A stretch of DNA of 64,000 nt from Pontimicrobium aquaticum (GTDB lineage Bacteria > Bacteroidota > Bacteroidia > Flavobacteriales > Flavobacteriaceae), in NCBI RefSeq assembly GCF_005047595.1, contig NZ_SUPL01000002.1, positions 186,001-250,000 on the forward strand. Direction: 5' to 3'. Under the pieces are notes generated by a model. It worked only from the letters and a program-made list of their open reading frames with translations. It did no database searches and was not told the DNA's origin. Position 1 is the first letter of the stretch, and each line of letters opens with the position of its first letter. The translations under genes and the position numbers were made by a program. Below, piece by piece: positions 29,267-37,098 of the stretch.

Positions 29267-30549
29267 TGTTTTTTATAGTTTGCTACAATTCTTTCTAATA
29301 TAAGCAAGCCAGCTAAAAGTAACCATAACCATTTTGAAATATCTAAAACACCTGCATAACTTTTTTTGGTTTCAAGGTCTTTAAAAATGGGCTGTAATTC
29401 TTCTTTGGCAATAATTCTTTTATCATGTTCTAGAACAGTTTTGGTTACATCTGAATGAAAATCTAGCATTGTAATTAATTGCTCAACTAAACGTTCATTA
29501 ATTATATTTTCTGAATCTAAAGTTTTGGTTAAATAAAACAAGTTTTTAGTTTCACTTTCCACGATTAAGGTTTGTGCAAATTTGTTGGGTTTATAAGCCA
29601 ATAATTTTCCTGAAACAAGAACTGGTTTTTGATTGCTCAACCAAACAACACAATTAAAATTACTAAACTCAATATTTGTGGCATCTTCTTCTATTGTTAC
29701 TTCTATGGGTGTATTTGTGTATTTTGAGATTGCTTTAAAAGCAGCATTAATAAACCTTGTTTCTTTATCAAAACCCTTGTCGTTAAAAATTAAGATATTA
29801 AGTGGTTTGATGGTTTTAAGGAGCAGCCATTCATTGTTAATTTTAATACTGTCTTTGGCTTTGTTGAATTCAATCTTGTTGCTGTTTATTGGTAGTGTTT
29901 CTTTTTTAAAAGAGGTATTTAACGAGTTGCTAATTGAAGTAATTAACTCAATTTTGTTATCTTTTTCTAAAGCTTTTACAACACGTTCTGATGTTTCTCC
30001 ATCTTTAAAAATAATCCATTCAACATTTGCATTAACTTCTGGACGTTTCCCTTTTAAACCTTTTAATAATCCGTTGGTGAATACAATAATGCTATCAGAA
30101 TGCAAATCATCTATTTCTTGAGTTAATTGCCAATAATTTGGTGTTGTTACACCCTCATTAGGTATGTTGCTAAGATTTAATTCTGGAAAGCCACTTTGAA
30201 GCAGTTTAATTGGGGTATTAGTGGTAATGGTATCTAATATATTAGTAATTGACTTATTATTAAGTAAGGAAGGCTCTACTAAATAAGTGAGTTTTGTGTT
30301 TTTAAAATCTTTTTTTATTTGTGGCTGCGCTATAATTAAAATAACAAGAGCGATTAATAGTAAACGAATAAATAACAACAATAATTCATTCAATTGGATG
30401 CTACTGTTTTGTTTTGAGTCAACTTCACTTAGCAATTGGATACTGCCAATTTTAATGGTTTTTCCTTCTTTTTTACTCCATAAGTGAATTGCTACAGGAA
30501 TTAAAAGTCCGAGTAAAGCCCATAAATATGTAGGATTCAAAAAAAACAT
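29263..30549 (-). CDS. BatA-like membrane protein
   Basis: 428 residues. Starts with the typical BatA N-terminal stretch (FFLNPTYLWALLGLLIPVAI), then WSKKEGKTIKIGSI and a second helix (LLLLFIRLLLIALVILII), and ends in a third helix at about 406-422. The von Willebrand-type domain of full BatA is missing, so it is a shorter version of the family. BatA/MoxR genes are linked to envelope and oxygen-stress functions in Bacteroidota, though the mechanism is not known. It begins 1 base after the DUF58 gene and overlaps the next by four. Confidence 0.75.
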   Translation of the reverse strand: MFFLNPTYLWALLGLLIPVAIHLWSKKEGKTIKIGSIQLLSEVDSKQNSSIQLNELLLLFIRLLLIALVILIIAQPQIKKDFKNTKLTYLVEPSLLNNKSITNILDTITTNTPIKLLQSGFPELNLSNIPNEGVTTPNYWQLTQEIDDLHSDSIIVFTNGLLKGLKGKRPEVNANVEWIIFKDGETSERVVKALEKDNKIELITSISNSLNTSFKKETLPINSNKIEFNKAKDSIKINNEWLLLKTIKPLNILIFNDKGFDKETRFINAAFKAISKYTNTPIEVTIEEDATNIEFSNFNCVVWLSNQKPVLVSGKLLAYKPNKFAQTLIVESETKNLFYLTKTLDSENIINERLVEQLITMLDFHSDVTKTVLEHDKRIIAKEELQPIFKDLETKKSYAGVLDISKWLWLLLAGLLILERIVANYKKQ

Positions 30550-30550
30550 A

Positions 30551-31447
30551 TCACACTAAATTATTACGCTTTTTTAAAAATAACTGCAACGCTTCTCCAA
30601 TTGGTTCGTCCAGTCTAAATAAGTGATACCCTATATTATTGACCAATAAAAAGTCTTTGGTGTTTTTAATCATTTTGTATAACGACTGTAAATATATTTT
30701 TTTAGCTTCGGCAGTGTTTACTTTTAATTTGGTTCCTGTTTCTAAATCTTCAAACGTAACATTGCCTTTATAGTCAAAGTCCAATTCATGAGCTCCCATA
30801 ATATGAAGTACAACCACTTCGTTTTTAAGAGTTTTTAATTTTTTAACAAAGCGTGTTAGCTCTTCATTATTTTCATACATGTCAGTGATAAAGAAAATTA
30901 ATTCTTTATGTGTGCGATCATGTAGTTTTCTGGATTCTGTATCGTTTTCAGGCCATTTACCATGATTTTCAATGTTTATTAATTCATGAAGCAATCGGTT
31001 AAAATGTTGTTTTTGTACTTTGGGATAAACACTATGAAGTTGTTTATCATTAAGTGCAAATAATCCAACGGCATCTCCTTGATTCTGGCTTAAATAGGCC
31101 ATTGAAGCTACAAGAACCCTTACATAATCCATTTTAGATAATCCGTCTTCTTCATGTAGCATCGAGTTGCTAGAATCTAAAATAAACTTGACTGCAATAT
31201 TAGTTTCTATTTCAGATTGCTTTATGTAATATCTTCCTGATCGTGCTAGCATTTTCCAATCGAGTAGCCTTAAATCATCTCCTGGTTGGTAGCTTCTAAA
31301 TTGGCTAAACTCCATTCCTGGACCAACACGACGACTATGATTGACGCCAGATAAATAACCATCAACAATGACACGAGCTATTAAAGCCAAACCAGATACG
31401 GTTTTTATAATTTCGGGTTTTAATAAATCGTGATAATCTTGTTTCAT
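30551..31447 (-). CDS. DUF58-family protein
   Basis: 298 residues. The DUF58 hallmark is at 44-70 (GMEFSQFRSYQPGDD then LRLLDWKMLARSG). The D91-S-S-N-S95 sequence is a DxSxS metal-site pattern of the von Willebrand A-like fold. DUF58 proteins are partners of MoxR ATPases and are thought to be their substrates or clients. The start codon overlaps the stop codon of the MoxR gene (TAATG), a sign of coupled translation. Confidence 0.85.
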   Translation of the reverse strand: MKQDYHDLLKPEIIKTVSGLALIARVIVDGYLSGVNHSRRVGPGMEFSQFRSYQPGDDLRLLDWKMLARSGRYYIKQSEIETNIAVKFILDSSNSMLHEEDGLSKMDYVRVLVASMAYLSQNQGDAVGLFALNDKQLHSVYPKVQKQHFNRLLHELINIENHGKWPENDTESRKLHDRTHKELIFFITDMYENNEELTRFVKKLKTLKNEVVVLHIMGAHELDFDYKGNVTFEDLETGTKLKVNTAEAKKIYLQSLYKMIKNTKDFLLVNNIGYHLFRLDEPIGEALQLFLKKRNNLV

Positions 31448-32451
31448 TATTTTTTTAATGTTGGAATTGTTGCTTTTAAAATTTCATTAGTAACCTTATC
31501 AGATGTGATACCTTCAGCTTCGGCTCTAAAGTTTACAATAATTCTATGTCTTAAAACTGGTATGGCAACCTGTTCTAAATCATCAAGTGTTACCGATAAG
31601 CGACCTTGTAATAATGCACGTGCTTTGGCAGTTAAAATCATGGCTTGTCCTGCTCTTGGACCAGCACCCCAATTAACCCATTCTTTTACGTAATTAATAG
31701 AAGTAGTTTCTGGTCTAGTAGCACGAACGACCTTGCTAACAAACTCTATTAAATCGTCACTTATTGGCACTTCACGAACCAAATGTTGCAGTCTTAAGAT
31801 GTCCTCACCACTTATTACTTCGCGTAATGTTTCTTTCTTTACACCTGTGGTATTTTTTAGAATATTTGTTTCTTCAGTTGCTTCTGGGTATCCAATTTTT
31901 ATATAAAACAGAAAGCGGTCTTGTTGTGCTTCAGGAAGCGGAAAGGTTCCAGATTGTTCAATTGGATTTTGTGTTGCAAGAATAAAAAACGGTCTATCTA
32001 GTTTGTATGTGTTACCAGAATAGGTCACCTCAAATTCTTGCATCGCCTCTAATAGTGCTGCTTGTGTTTTTGGCGGTGTTCTATTTATTTCATCTGCTAA
32101 AACAATGTTAGCAAAAATAGGTCCTTTATTAAATTTAAAGAATTTTTTTCCTGTGCTATGGTCTTCTTCAAGAATTTCGGTGCCTATAATGTCCGATGGC
32201 ATTAAATCTGGGGTGAATTGGATGCGTTTAAACTTTAAATCAATTGCTTGTGCAAGGGTTCTAATCATTAAGGTTTTTGCTAACCCAGGAACACCTTCTA
32301 ACAGCGCATGACCTCCAGCCAGAAATGTGATTAGTAATTGGTCAACCGTTTCTTCTTGTCCAACGATGACTTTACCAATCTCTTTTTTTAAATTTTTAAG
32401 CTTTTGAGTTAAGCCATTAACTTCTTTCTCAATACTTGCTAATTCTTTCAT
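31447..32451 (-). CDS. MoxR-family AAA+ ATPase
   Basis: 334 residues. Walker A GVPGLAKT at 53-60, Walker B at about 116-121 (IVLADE), followed by the sensor-type INRTPPKTQAALLEAMQE typical of MoxR. The C-terminal lid contains RAQ- and R-rich stretches (WVNWGAGPRAGQA). MoxR proteins act as chaperone-like ATPases that help fold or activate partner proteins, here probably the DUF58 product encoded directly behind it with a one-base overlap. The gene follows DUF4159 by 29 bases. Confidence 0.93.
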   Translation of the reverse strand: MKELASIEKEVNGLTQKLKNLKKEIGKVIVGQEETVDQLLITFLAGGHALLEGVPGLAKTLMIRTLAQAIDLKFKRIQFTPDLMPSDIIGTEILEEDHSTGKKFFKFNKGPIFANIVLADEINRTPPKTQAALLEAMQEFEVTYSGNTYKLDRPFFILATQNPIEQSGTFPLPEAQQDRFLFYIKIGYPEATEETNILKNTTGVKKETLREVISGEDILRLQHLVREVPISDDLIEFVSKVVRATRPETTSINYVKEWVNWGAGPRAGQAMILTAKARALLQGRLSVTLDDLEQVAIPVLRHRIIVNFRAEAEGITSDKVTNEILKATIPTLKK

Positions 32452-32480
32452 GTATTCTGTATTCTTTTCTTATTTAATAT

Positions 32481-33101
32481 TTATGATGTTAGCGCATACA
32501 TAACTATGTTTACTGCAAAACGTGTATTATCGTTTTTATACCATCGTTTATTCCTAAAATCGTAATCCCATTCGCAACCATAATCTTTGTTGCTGTACAA
32601 AACACCTATTCGCCCATTTATTTCTATAGCTTTTAAATATTCGTGAACTAAGTCATCTCCCCAACCATTTAACTCTTGCGAGGTTGTTGGTGGTCCATTT
32701 TCAAACTCAAAAAATATATTATAGATTTCGTGATTATTAGGGATTTTTTTTAATCCATCTGCGCCAAAAATAACCTCCATTTGACGCTCAAAAGATTTTG
32801 CAAACAAACCGTCAATGTCATGATTGCAATCATCTACAAAAACAAAACCTCCGTTATTGACATATTTTTTGAAATTCTCTCTTTCTTTTTTTGTAAACTG
32901 AACAAGCTTATGTCCAGACAAATAACAAAATGGACATTGAAAAATTTCATCACTGCTTAGTGGAATAATCTTCTCCTGCGTATCCACTTTCAATGTTGTG
33001 TATTCCACTAACGAATTCAGTACATTTGAAGGCATTCGCTGATCGACATCCCAATCGCCAGATTCATATTGTAATCGTGTAAAAAAGAAAGTATTGCTCA
33101 A
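32481..33101 (-). CDS. DUF4159 protein, TTG start
   Basis: 206 residues. Starts TFFFTRLQYESGDWDVD, with a GG-type loop (NNGGFVFVDDCNHD) and a C-terminal FAVNIVMYALTS, matching DUF4159, a family with a glutamine-amidotransferase-like fold that is common near MoxR and BatA genes. The ORF opens with TTG at 33099-33101; there is no in-frame ATG upstream before a stop, and the next ATG is past residue 20. No signal peptide is seen. A terminator lies only about 12 bases upstream of the start, so transcription may come through it from the tldD/tldE pair or from a promoter inside the terminator region. Confidence 0.75.
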   Translation of the reverse strand: MSNTFFFTRLQYESGDWDVDQRMPSNVLNSLVEYTTLKVDTQEKIIPLSSDEIFQCPFCYLSGHKLVQFTKKERENFKKYVNNGGFVFVDDCNHDIDGLFAKSFERQMEVIFGADGLKKIPNNHEIYNIFFEFENGPPTTSQELNGWGDDLVHEYLKAIEINGRIGVLYSNKDYGCEWDYDFRNKRWYKNDNTRFAVNIVMYALTS

Positions 33102-33113
33102 TAACTTATTATT

Positions 33114-33153
33114 AAAAAAAACTGGTTGAAACGATAATCCATTTCAACCAGTT
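33114..33153 (-). terminator. terminator behind tldE-like gene
   Basis: On the minus strand a 12-base perfect stem (33142-33153 with 33120-33131) and a 10-base loop are followed by a run of eight Ts (33121-33114). It lies between the TldE-like gene and DUF4159 and marks the end of the tldD/tldE transcript. Confidence 0.85.
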
Positions 33154-33171
33154 ATATATTAAAATTTTGTT

Positions 33172-34488
33172 TTATACAGCGTCAGATAAACTAGTAAAAG
33201 TAAAATCTCTCACTTTCATATAAGGAATTAAGTTTCCGTTAATACGAACTTGCTGTCCTAATTCTTCTAAATTGTTTAACATAATAATCGGACTCTCATT
33301 AAACCTGAAGTTTTTAACAGGGTGTTTAATGCGTCCATTTTCAATGTAAAACGTTCCATCGCGTGTTAAACCAGTATATAGTAAGGTTTGAGGGTCAACA
33401 CCTCTAATGTACCAAAGTCTGGTAACTAAAATGCCTTTTCGAGTACTTTTTATTAAATCTTCAAGTGATGCGTTGCCACCATCCATAATTGCATTAGGTG
33501 GAAAAGGAACTGGATCAACACCTTTTTGCTTTGCCCAATAGCGACTATAAGCTAAATTTTTAACCACTCCATTTTCAATCCACTTCATTTTTTTTAGTGG
33601 TTGCCCTTGACCATTCCATGTTGGAGTTGGTACATCTGGATGCAATGGGTCTGACCATACATTAATACGTTCGTCAACAATTTTTTCGCCTAATTTTGTG
33701 CCACCACCTTCTTTAGACATAAAACTTCGTCCTTCATCGGCTGTACGTGCATTAATAGATCCAAACATGTTTTGTAATAATCCAATAGAAGCCGCTGGCT
33801 CTAAAATAACAGTATATTTTCCAGGCTCAATTGCTTTTGCTTCTCTTGACATTATCGCTTTATCTATTGCGACATTTGAAGCCTCAACAGCATCAAACTT
33901 ACTTACATCGTTAAAGTCTCTTGTTACCCAACCAGAACCAGTGCCATCGTTGGTTCGCATTGTTACCGTAAAATTAACATTGGTAGATTTATTATAAGCA
34001 AATAAACCGTTAGAGTTTAACATCGCAGAAAATCCTGAAGAATCATTTAAAAATCCAGCTGAGGTTACATCTTTTGCAGCAGCAGGGTTAATGCTACTGG
34101 CTGCCACTTCAGCGCGATATTCAGGTGTAATGCTAGCCGTTGCTTCACTGTATGTAATAGAATCATCGTAAGCTTGTGGTCCTAAAGGAGGCATAAACTC
34201 TGGATTTTCAGGAGCCAGTTTAGCTAATTCTTCCGATCGTTCTACAACTTTCTTCAAGGATGCATCATCAAACTCGTCTATAGTTGCTACACCTGATTTT
34301 TGACCAAAATTAGATTGAACAACAAGTGTTTGGTTAGAACGGTGACCAGAGGTTGATACCGTATTTCTCGCATAACGAATATTGCCACTTTCATTTCCGT
34401 TCATATTTATTTCACAAGCATCAGCAGTAGAAAAGCTTAAGGCTTTTTCCATAATTCTGCGTGCTTCTTCTTTTGTATATATTGCCAT
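33172..34488 (-). CDS. TldE/PmbA-like protein (TldD/PmbA family)
   Basis: 438 residues of the TldD/PmbA family. It lacks the HExxxH metal motif seen in the partner gene; the corresponding stretch reads EPAASIGLLQNMFG. This is the pattern of the non-catalytic subunit TldE/PmbA, which forms a complex with TldD to make a metalloprotease that trims peptides. No signal peptide or Tat motif is seen, unlike the partner. It starts 27 bases behind the TldD-like gene, and a strong terminator follows it. Confidence 0.85.
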   Translation of the reverse strand: MAIYTKEEARRIMEKALSFSTADACEINMNGNESGNIRYARNTVSTSGHRSNQTLVVQSNFGQKSGVATIDEFDDASLKKVVERSEELAKLAPENPEFMPPLGPQAYDDSITYSEATASITPEYRAEVAASSINPAAAKDVTSAGFLNDSSGFSAMLNSNGLFAYNKSTNVNFTVTMRTNDGTGSGWVTRDFNDVSKFDAVEASNVAIDKAIMSREAKAIEPGKYTVILEPAASIGLLQNMFGSINARTADEGRSFMSKEGGGTKLGEKIVDERINVWSDPLHPDVPTPTWNGQGQPLKKMKWIENGVVKNLAYSRYWAKQKGVDPVPFPPNAIMDGGNASLEDLIKSTRKGILVTRLWYIRGVDPQTLLYTGLTRDGTFYIENGRIKHPVKNFRFNESPIIMLNNLEELGQQVRINGNLIPYMKVRDFTFTSLSDAV

Positions 34489-34515
34489 AGTATTCTCTTT
34501 TAGTAAAATAAGTTA

Positions 34516-36156
34516 TTAAATAGTTCGACCAGTGTTAATTACATTCACATCTTTAAACCTAGTAGTAGAACTACCATGAGATACAGCGCTAACCTGAGAA
34601 GGTTGGCCTTTACCATCGAAGAATGACCCAAAAATGCGGTAGTCATCTTTATCACAAATTTTAACACATGAATTCCAAAATTCTTGAGTGTTAGATTGGT
34701 AAGCCACATCGTTTAGCATGCCTTCAATTTTTCCATTTTTAATCTCGTAGAACACGGTTCCGCCAAATTGGAAATTATAACGTTGTTGATCTATTGAATA
34801 CGATCCTCTTCCAGCAATATAAATGCCTTTTTCAACATCTTTTATCATATCGTGGATGTTATACTTTTCTTTTCCTGGTTCTAACGATACGTTAGGCATA
34901 CGTTGGAATTGTACATCATTCCAGCTTTGTGCATAACAACAACCATGAGACTCGTTTTGATCAATCATATGCACTTGGTCACGAATGGCTTGATAGTTTT
35001 TTAATATACCATTACGAACTAAATCCCACTTTTTGGTTTTTACACCTTCGTCATCATAACCTACAGCACCTAAAGAGCCCACCTGAGTTTTGTCTGCAAC
35101 AAGATTTACAATATCGCTTCCATATTTAAAGTCTCCAGATTTCCATTTATCTAAAGTTGCAAAACTTGTTCCAGCATAGTTAGCCTCATAACCCAATACA
35201 CGATCTAATTCAAGAGGATGACCAACAGATTCGTGAATAGTTAAACCAAGGTGATTAGGGTCTAGAACTAAATCGTATTTACCAGCATCTACAGATTTGG
35301 CGTTGAGCATTTCTTTAGCTTGTTTTGCAGCGGCTGTTGCATCCTCTATAATATCGTAACTATTTCTATAACCAATTAAACCAGCTGGGCCTTCAATTTT
35401 TTCAGAGTCTAATCCATCCATGTATTCATAACCTAATCCCATAGGCGCACTTAAAGCTGAACGTGATTTAAATTTACCAGCTGAACGATCAATAGCAGTT
35501 ACTCCAAACGTTGGCCAAATTCTATGTACATCTTGGTCAATATATGAACCTTCGGTTGAGGCAAAATACTTTTGCTCATTAACCATAAACAATGCAGAGT
35601 TTACAAAATTTGCTCCGTTTTCCATTGCTGCAGCATTTGCACTTAAAAGCAAATCTACTTTTTCAGATACAGGAACATTTTTAAAATCTTTTTTTATTGG
35701 TGTTTTCCAAGATACTTCTCCGTGCGATTGCACAGGCGCTAATTTTACAGGATCTTTTTGGATTTTAGAATTTGCTTTTGCAATAGCTACGGCTTGCATG
35801 GTGGCTTTTTTAATGCCATCTTCAGTAACATTGTTGGTTGAGGCAAAACCCCAAGTTCCATTAGCAATAACACGTATTCCTATTCCAAATGACTCGGTAT
35901 TTTGTACGTTTTGTACTTTGTTTTCGCGTGTAAATACAAATTGGTTTAAATATCTGCCAATTCTTGCATCAGCATAAGTCGCGCCAGCAGATTTTGCTGT
36001 GTTTAAAGCCACATCAGCTAATAATTTTTTTGTGGTTACATCCAAACCAGGATTAAGCAATGCCTCGGCAGGAATGTTACTTCCCATGAGTAGAGAAGGC
36101 ACCATTAATGCACCAGTCCCTAATCCTGCATATTGAATAAAGTCTCTTCGTTTCAT
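34516..36156 (-). CDS. TldD-like metalloprotease with a twin-arginine signal
   Basis: 546 residues from the ATG at 36156, which starts MKRRDFIQYAGLGTGAL: a twin-arginine (Tat) motif RRDFI followed by a moderately hydrophobic stretch ending at a small-residue site. An ATG at 36192 adds 12 unlikely residues. The metal motif HExxxH reads HESVGH at 308-313, and a C-rich SHGCCYAQ lies near the C-terminal half. TldD is the catalytic subunit of the TldD/TldE protease. A Tat signal on the catalytic subunit implies export of a folded, metal-loaded enzyme; the downstream TldE lacks a signal, so either the pair is exported together or the signal is a remnant. Confidence 0.85.
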   Translation of the reverse strand: MKRRDFIQYAGLGTGALMVPSLLMGSNIPAEALLNPGLDVTTKKLLADVALNTAKSAGATYADARIGRYLNQFVFTRENKVQNVQNTESFGIGIRVIANGTWGFASTNNVTEDGIKKATMQAVAIAKANSKIQKDPVKLAPVQSHGEVSWKTPIKKDFKNVPVSEKVDLLLSANAAAMENGANFVNSALFMVNEQKYFASTEGSYIDQDVHRIWPTFGVTAIDRSAGKFKSRSALSAPMGLGYEYMDGLDSEKIEGPAGLIGYRNSYDIIEDATAAAKQAKEMLNAKSVDAGKYDLVLDPNHLGLTIHESVGHPLELDRVLGYEANYAGTSFATLDKWKSGDFKYGSDIVNLVADKTQVGSLGAVGYDDEGVKTKKWDLVRNGILKNYQAIRDQVHMIDQNESHGCCYAQSWNDVQFQRMPNVSLEPGKEKYNIHDMIKDVEKGIYIAGRGSYSIDQQRYNFQFGGTVFYEIKNGKIEGMLNDVAYQSNTQEFWNSCVKICDKDDYRIFGSFFDGKGQPSQVSAVSHGSSTTRFKDVNVINTGRTI

Positions 36157-36337
36157 ATATACTTTATATTTAGTTTGTATTGATAAAATCAACGTGTTTT
36201 CAAGAAAGATATTTCTGAAAATTATGGTTGAATCTAAATGTTAATATGGAGCATCCTAAGATAGGAATTTTGAAAAAGCTTTACTATATAGAATAATTTT
36301 TTAACATATTCTTAAGTGTAAAACTGAATTAATATTT

Positions 36338-36369
36338 TTTTTAATTAAAAATGTGTTTTTAATTAAAAA
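36338..36369. repeat. pair of 14-base AT palindromes
   Basis: TTTTTAATTAAAAA occurs at 36338-36351 and 36356-36369, with four bases between and 18 bases from centre to centre. Both are perfect palindromes. They sit between the divergent tldD-like gene and the copper locus and could be an operator or a DNA-bending site, though simple AT richness is an alternative. Confidence 0.45.
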
Positions 36370-36372
36370 ATA

Positions 36373-36380
36373 CAAAAGTA
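36373..36380 (-). promoter_or_regulatory. possible TAnnTTTG promoter box for tldD-like gene
   Basis: TACTTTTG on the minus strand matches the Bacteroidota -7 box TAnnTTTG. It lies about 217 bases upstream of the start at 36156, a long leader. No clear -33 partner was seen. Confidence 0.3.
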
Positions 36381-36559
36381 TGATTCTTAAAATAGATCAA
36401 ATTGTATTTTTTAGACATTAAAAATCAGAAACTGATGTGTCAATAATTACAGAAATATTTTAACTTTTTGTCAATAGTCAACATATAATTATAAAAAAAA
36501 CATACACTTTTAGGTGTGTTAACTTATTGCTAAAAAGACAAGTAATATGTTATTTTTTG

Positions 36560-36567
36560 TATCTTTG
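36560..36567 (+). promoter_or_regulatory. TAnnTTTG promoter box of the copper locus
   Basis: TATCTTTG matches the Bacteroidota -7 box TAnnTTTG and ends only 8 bases before the ATG at 36576. A transcript starting a few bases after it would have almost no leader. Confidence 0.6.
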
Positions 36568-36575
36568 TTACTGCA

Positions 36576-36989
36576 ATGAAATCTATGCTCCATAAAATAT
36601 TATCTATTGCTATGGCATTTGTAGTACTACTTTCTACAATGTCCTTTACCATAAGTAAGCATTATTGTGGCGATACACTTGTTGATACTTCTTTGTTTAG
36701 AGAAGTAAAATCTTGTGGTATGGAAATGCAAAATTCTTCAAGCAAAGATTGTTCAGTAATAAAGAAGAATTGTTGTAGCGAAGAGCAAGAACTAGTCAAA
36801 GGACAAGACGATTTAAAACTTGACTTTACTAAGTTAGATTTGCAGCAAAAAATATTTGTAAGCACTTTTGTTTTTAGTTACATCAATCTTTTTGAGAGTG
36901 TTGCAAAAGAAACCATTCAATTTAAAGATTATTCACCTCCTCTCATAGTCAAGGATATATATATACTTGACGAAGTTTATTTAATTTGA
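36576..36989 (+). CDS. HYC_CC_PP family exported protein
   Basis: 137 residues. A signal peptide ends near SFTISK. The mature part has H29-Y30-C31, the pair C66-C67 in KKNCCSEE and Y119-S-P-P122 near the C-terminus, the three marks that give the HYC_CC_PP family its name. Members sit beside CusA genes in Bacteroidota, as here. The two cysteines and the histidine are candidate metal ligands; the role (metallochaperone or sensor) is not proven. The start is set by a promoter box that leaves a very short leader. Confidence 0.85.
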   Translation: MKSMLHKILSIAMAFVVLLSTMSFTISKHYCGDTLVDTSLFREVKSCGMEMQNSSSKDCSVIKKNCCSEEQELVKGQDDLKLDFTKLDLQQKIFVSTFVFSYINLFESVAKETIQFKDYSPPLIVKDIYILDEVYLI

Positions 36990-37006
36990 TTTAAAGTTTT
37001 AGAGAA

Positions 37007-37040
37007 ATATACCATTTAGTAATATGCTAATATGGTATGT
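37007..37040 (+). other. hairpin between HYC_CC_PP and cusA
   Basis: A 9-base stem (37007-37015 with 37032-37040, one G-U pair) and a 16-base loop lie in the 109-base gap between the HYC_CC_PP gene and cusA. The tail is only weakly T-rich, so it may be an attenuator or processing site rather than a terminator. Confidence 0.35.
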
Positions 37041-37098
37041 TTTGTTATTCGCATTTATTATAGAAATAAAGTAGTCTAAACAATTAAATCAATGACGT

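Larger units (their letters stand above)
36193..36575. other. 383-base divergent control region, tldD and copper genes
   Basis: Between minus-strand tldD-like and plus-strand HYC_CC_PP genes. No coding frame seen. It holds two AT palindromes, a minus-strand promoter-like box (CAAAAGTA at 36373-36380, that is TACTTTTG on the minus strand), a short inverted repeat ACAC...GTGT at 36504-36517, and a TAnnTTTG box at 36560. Confidence 0.5.

Noticed and set aside
29633-30121. 162-codon open frame on the plus strand inside the BatA-like gene
   Set aside because: It is opposite a coding gene with coupled neighbours; composition and lack of a start context indicate a shadow.
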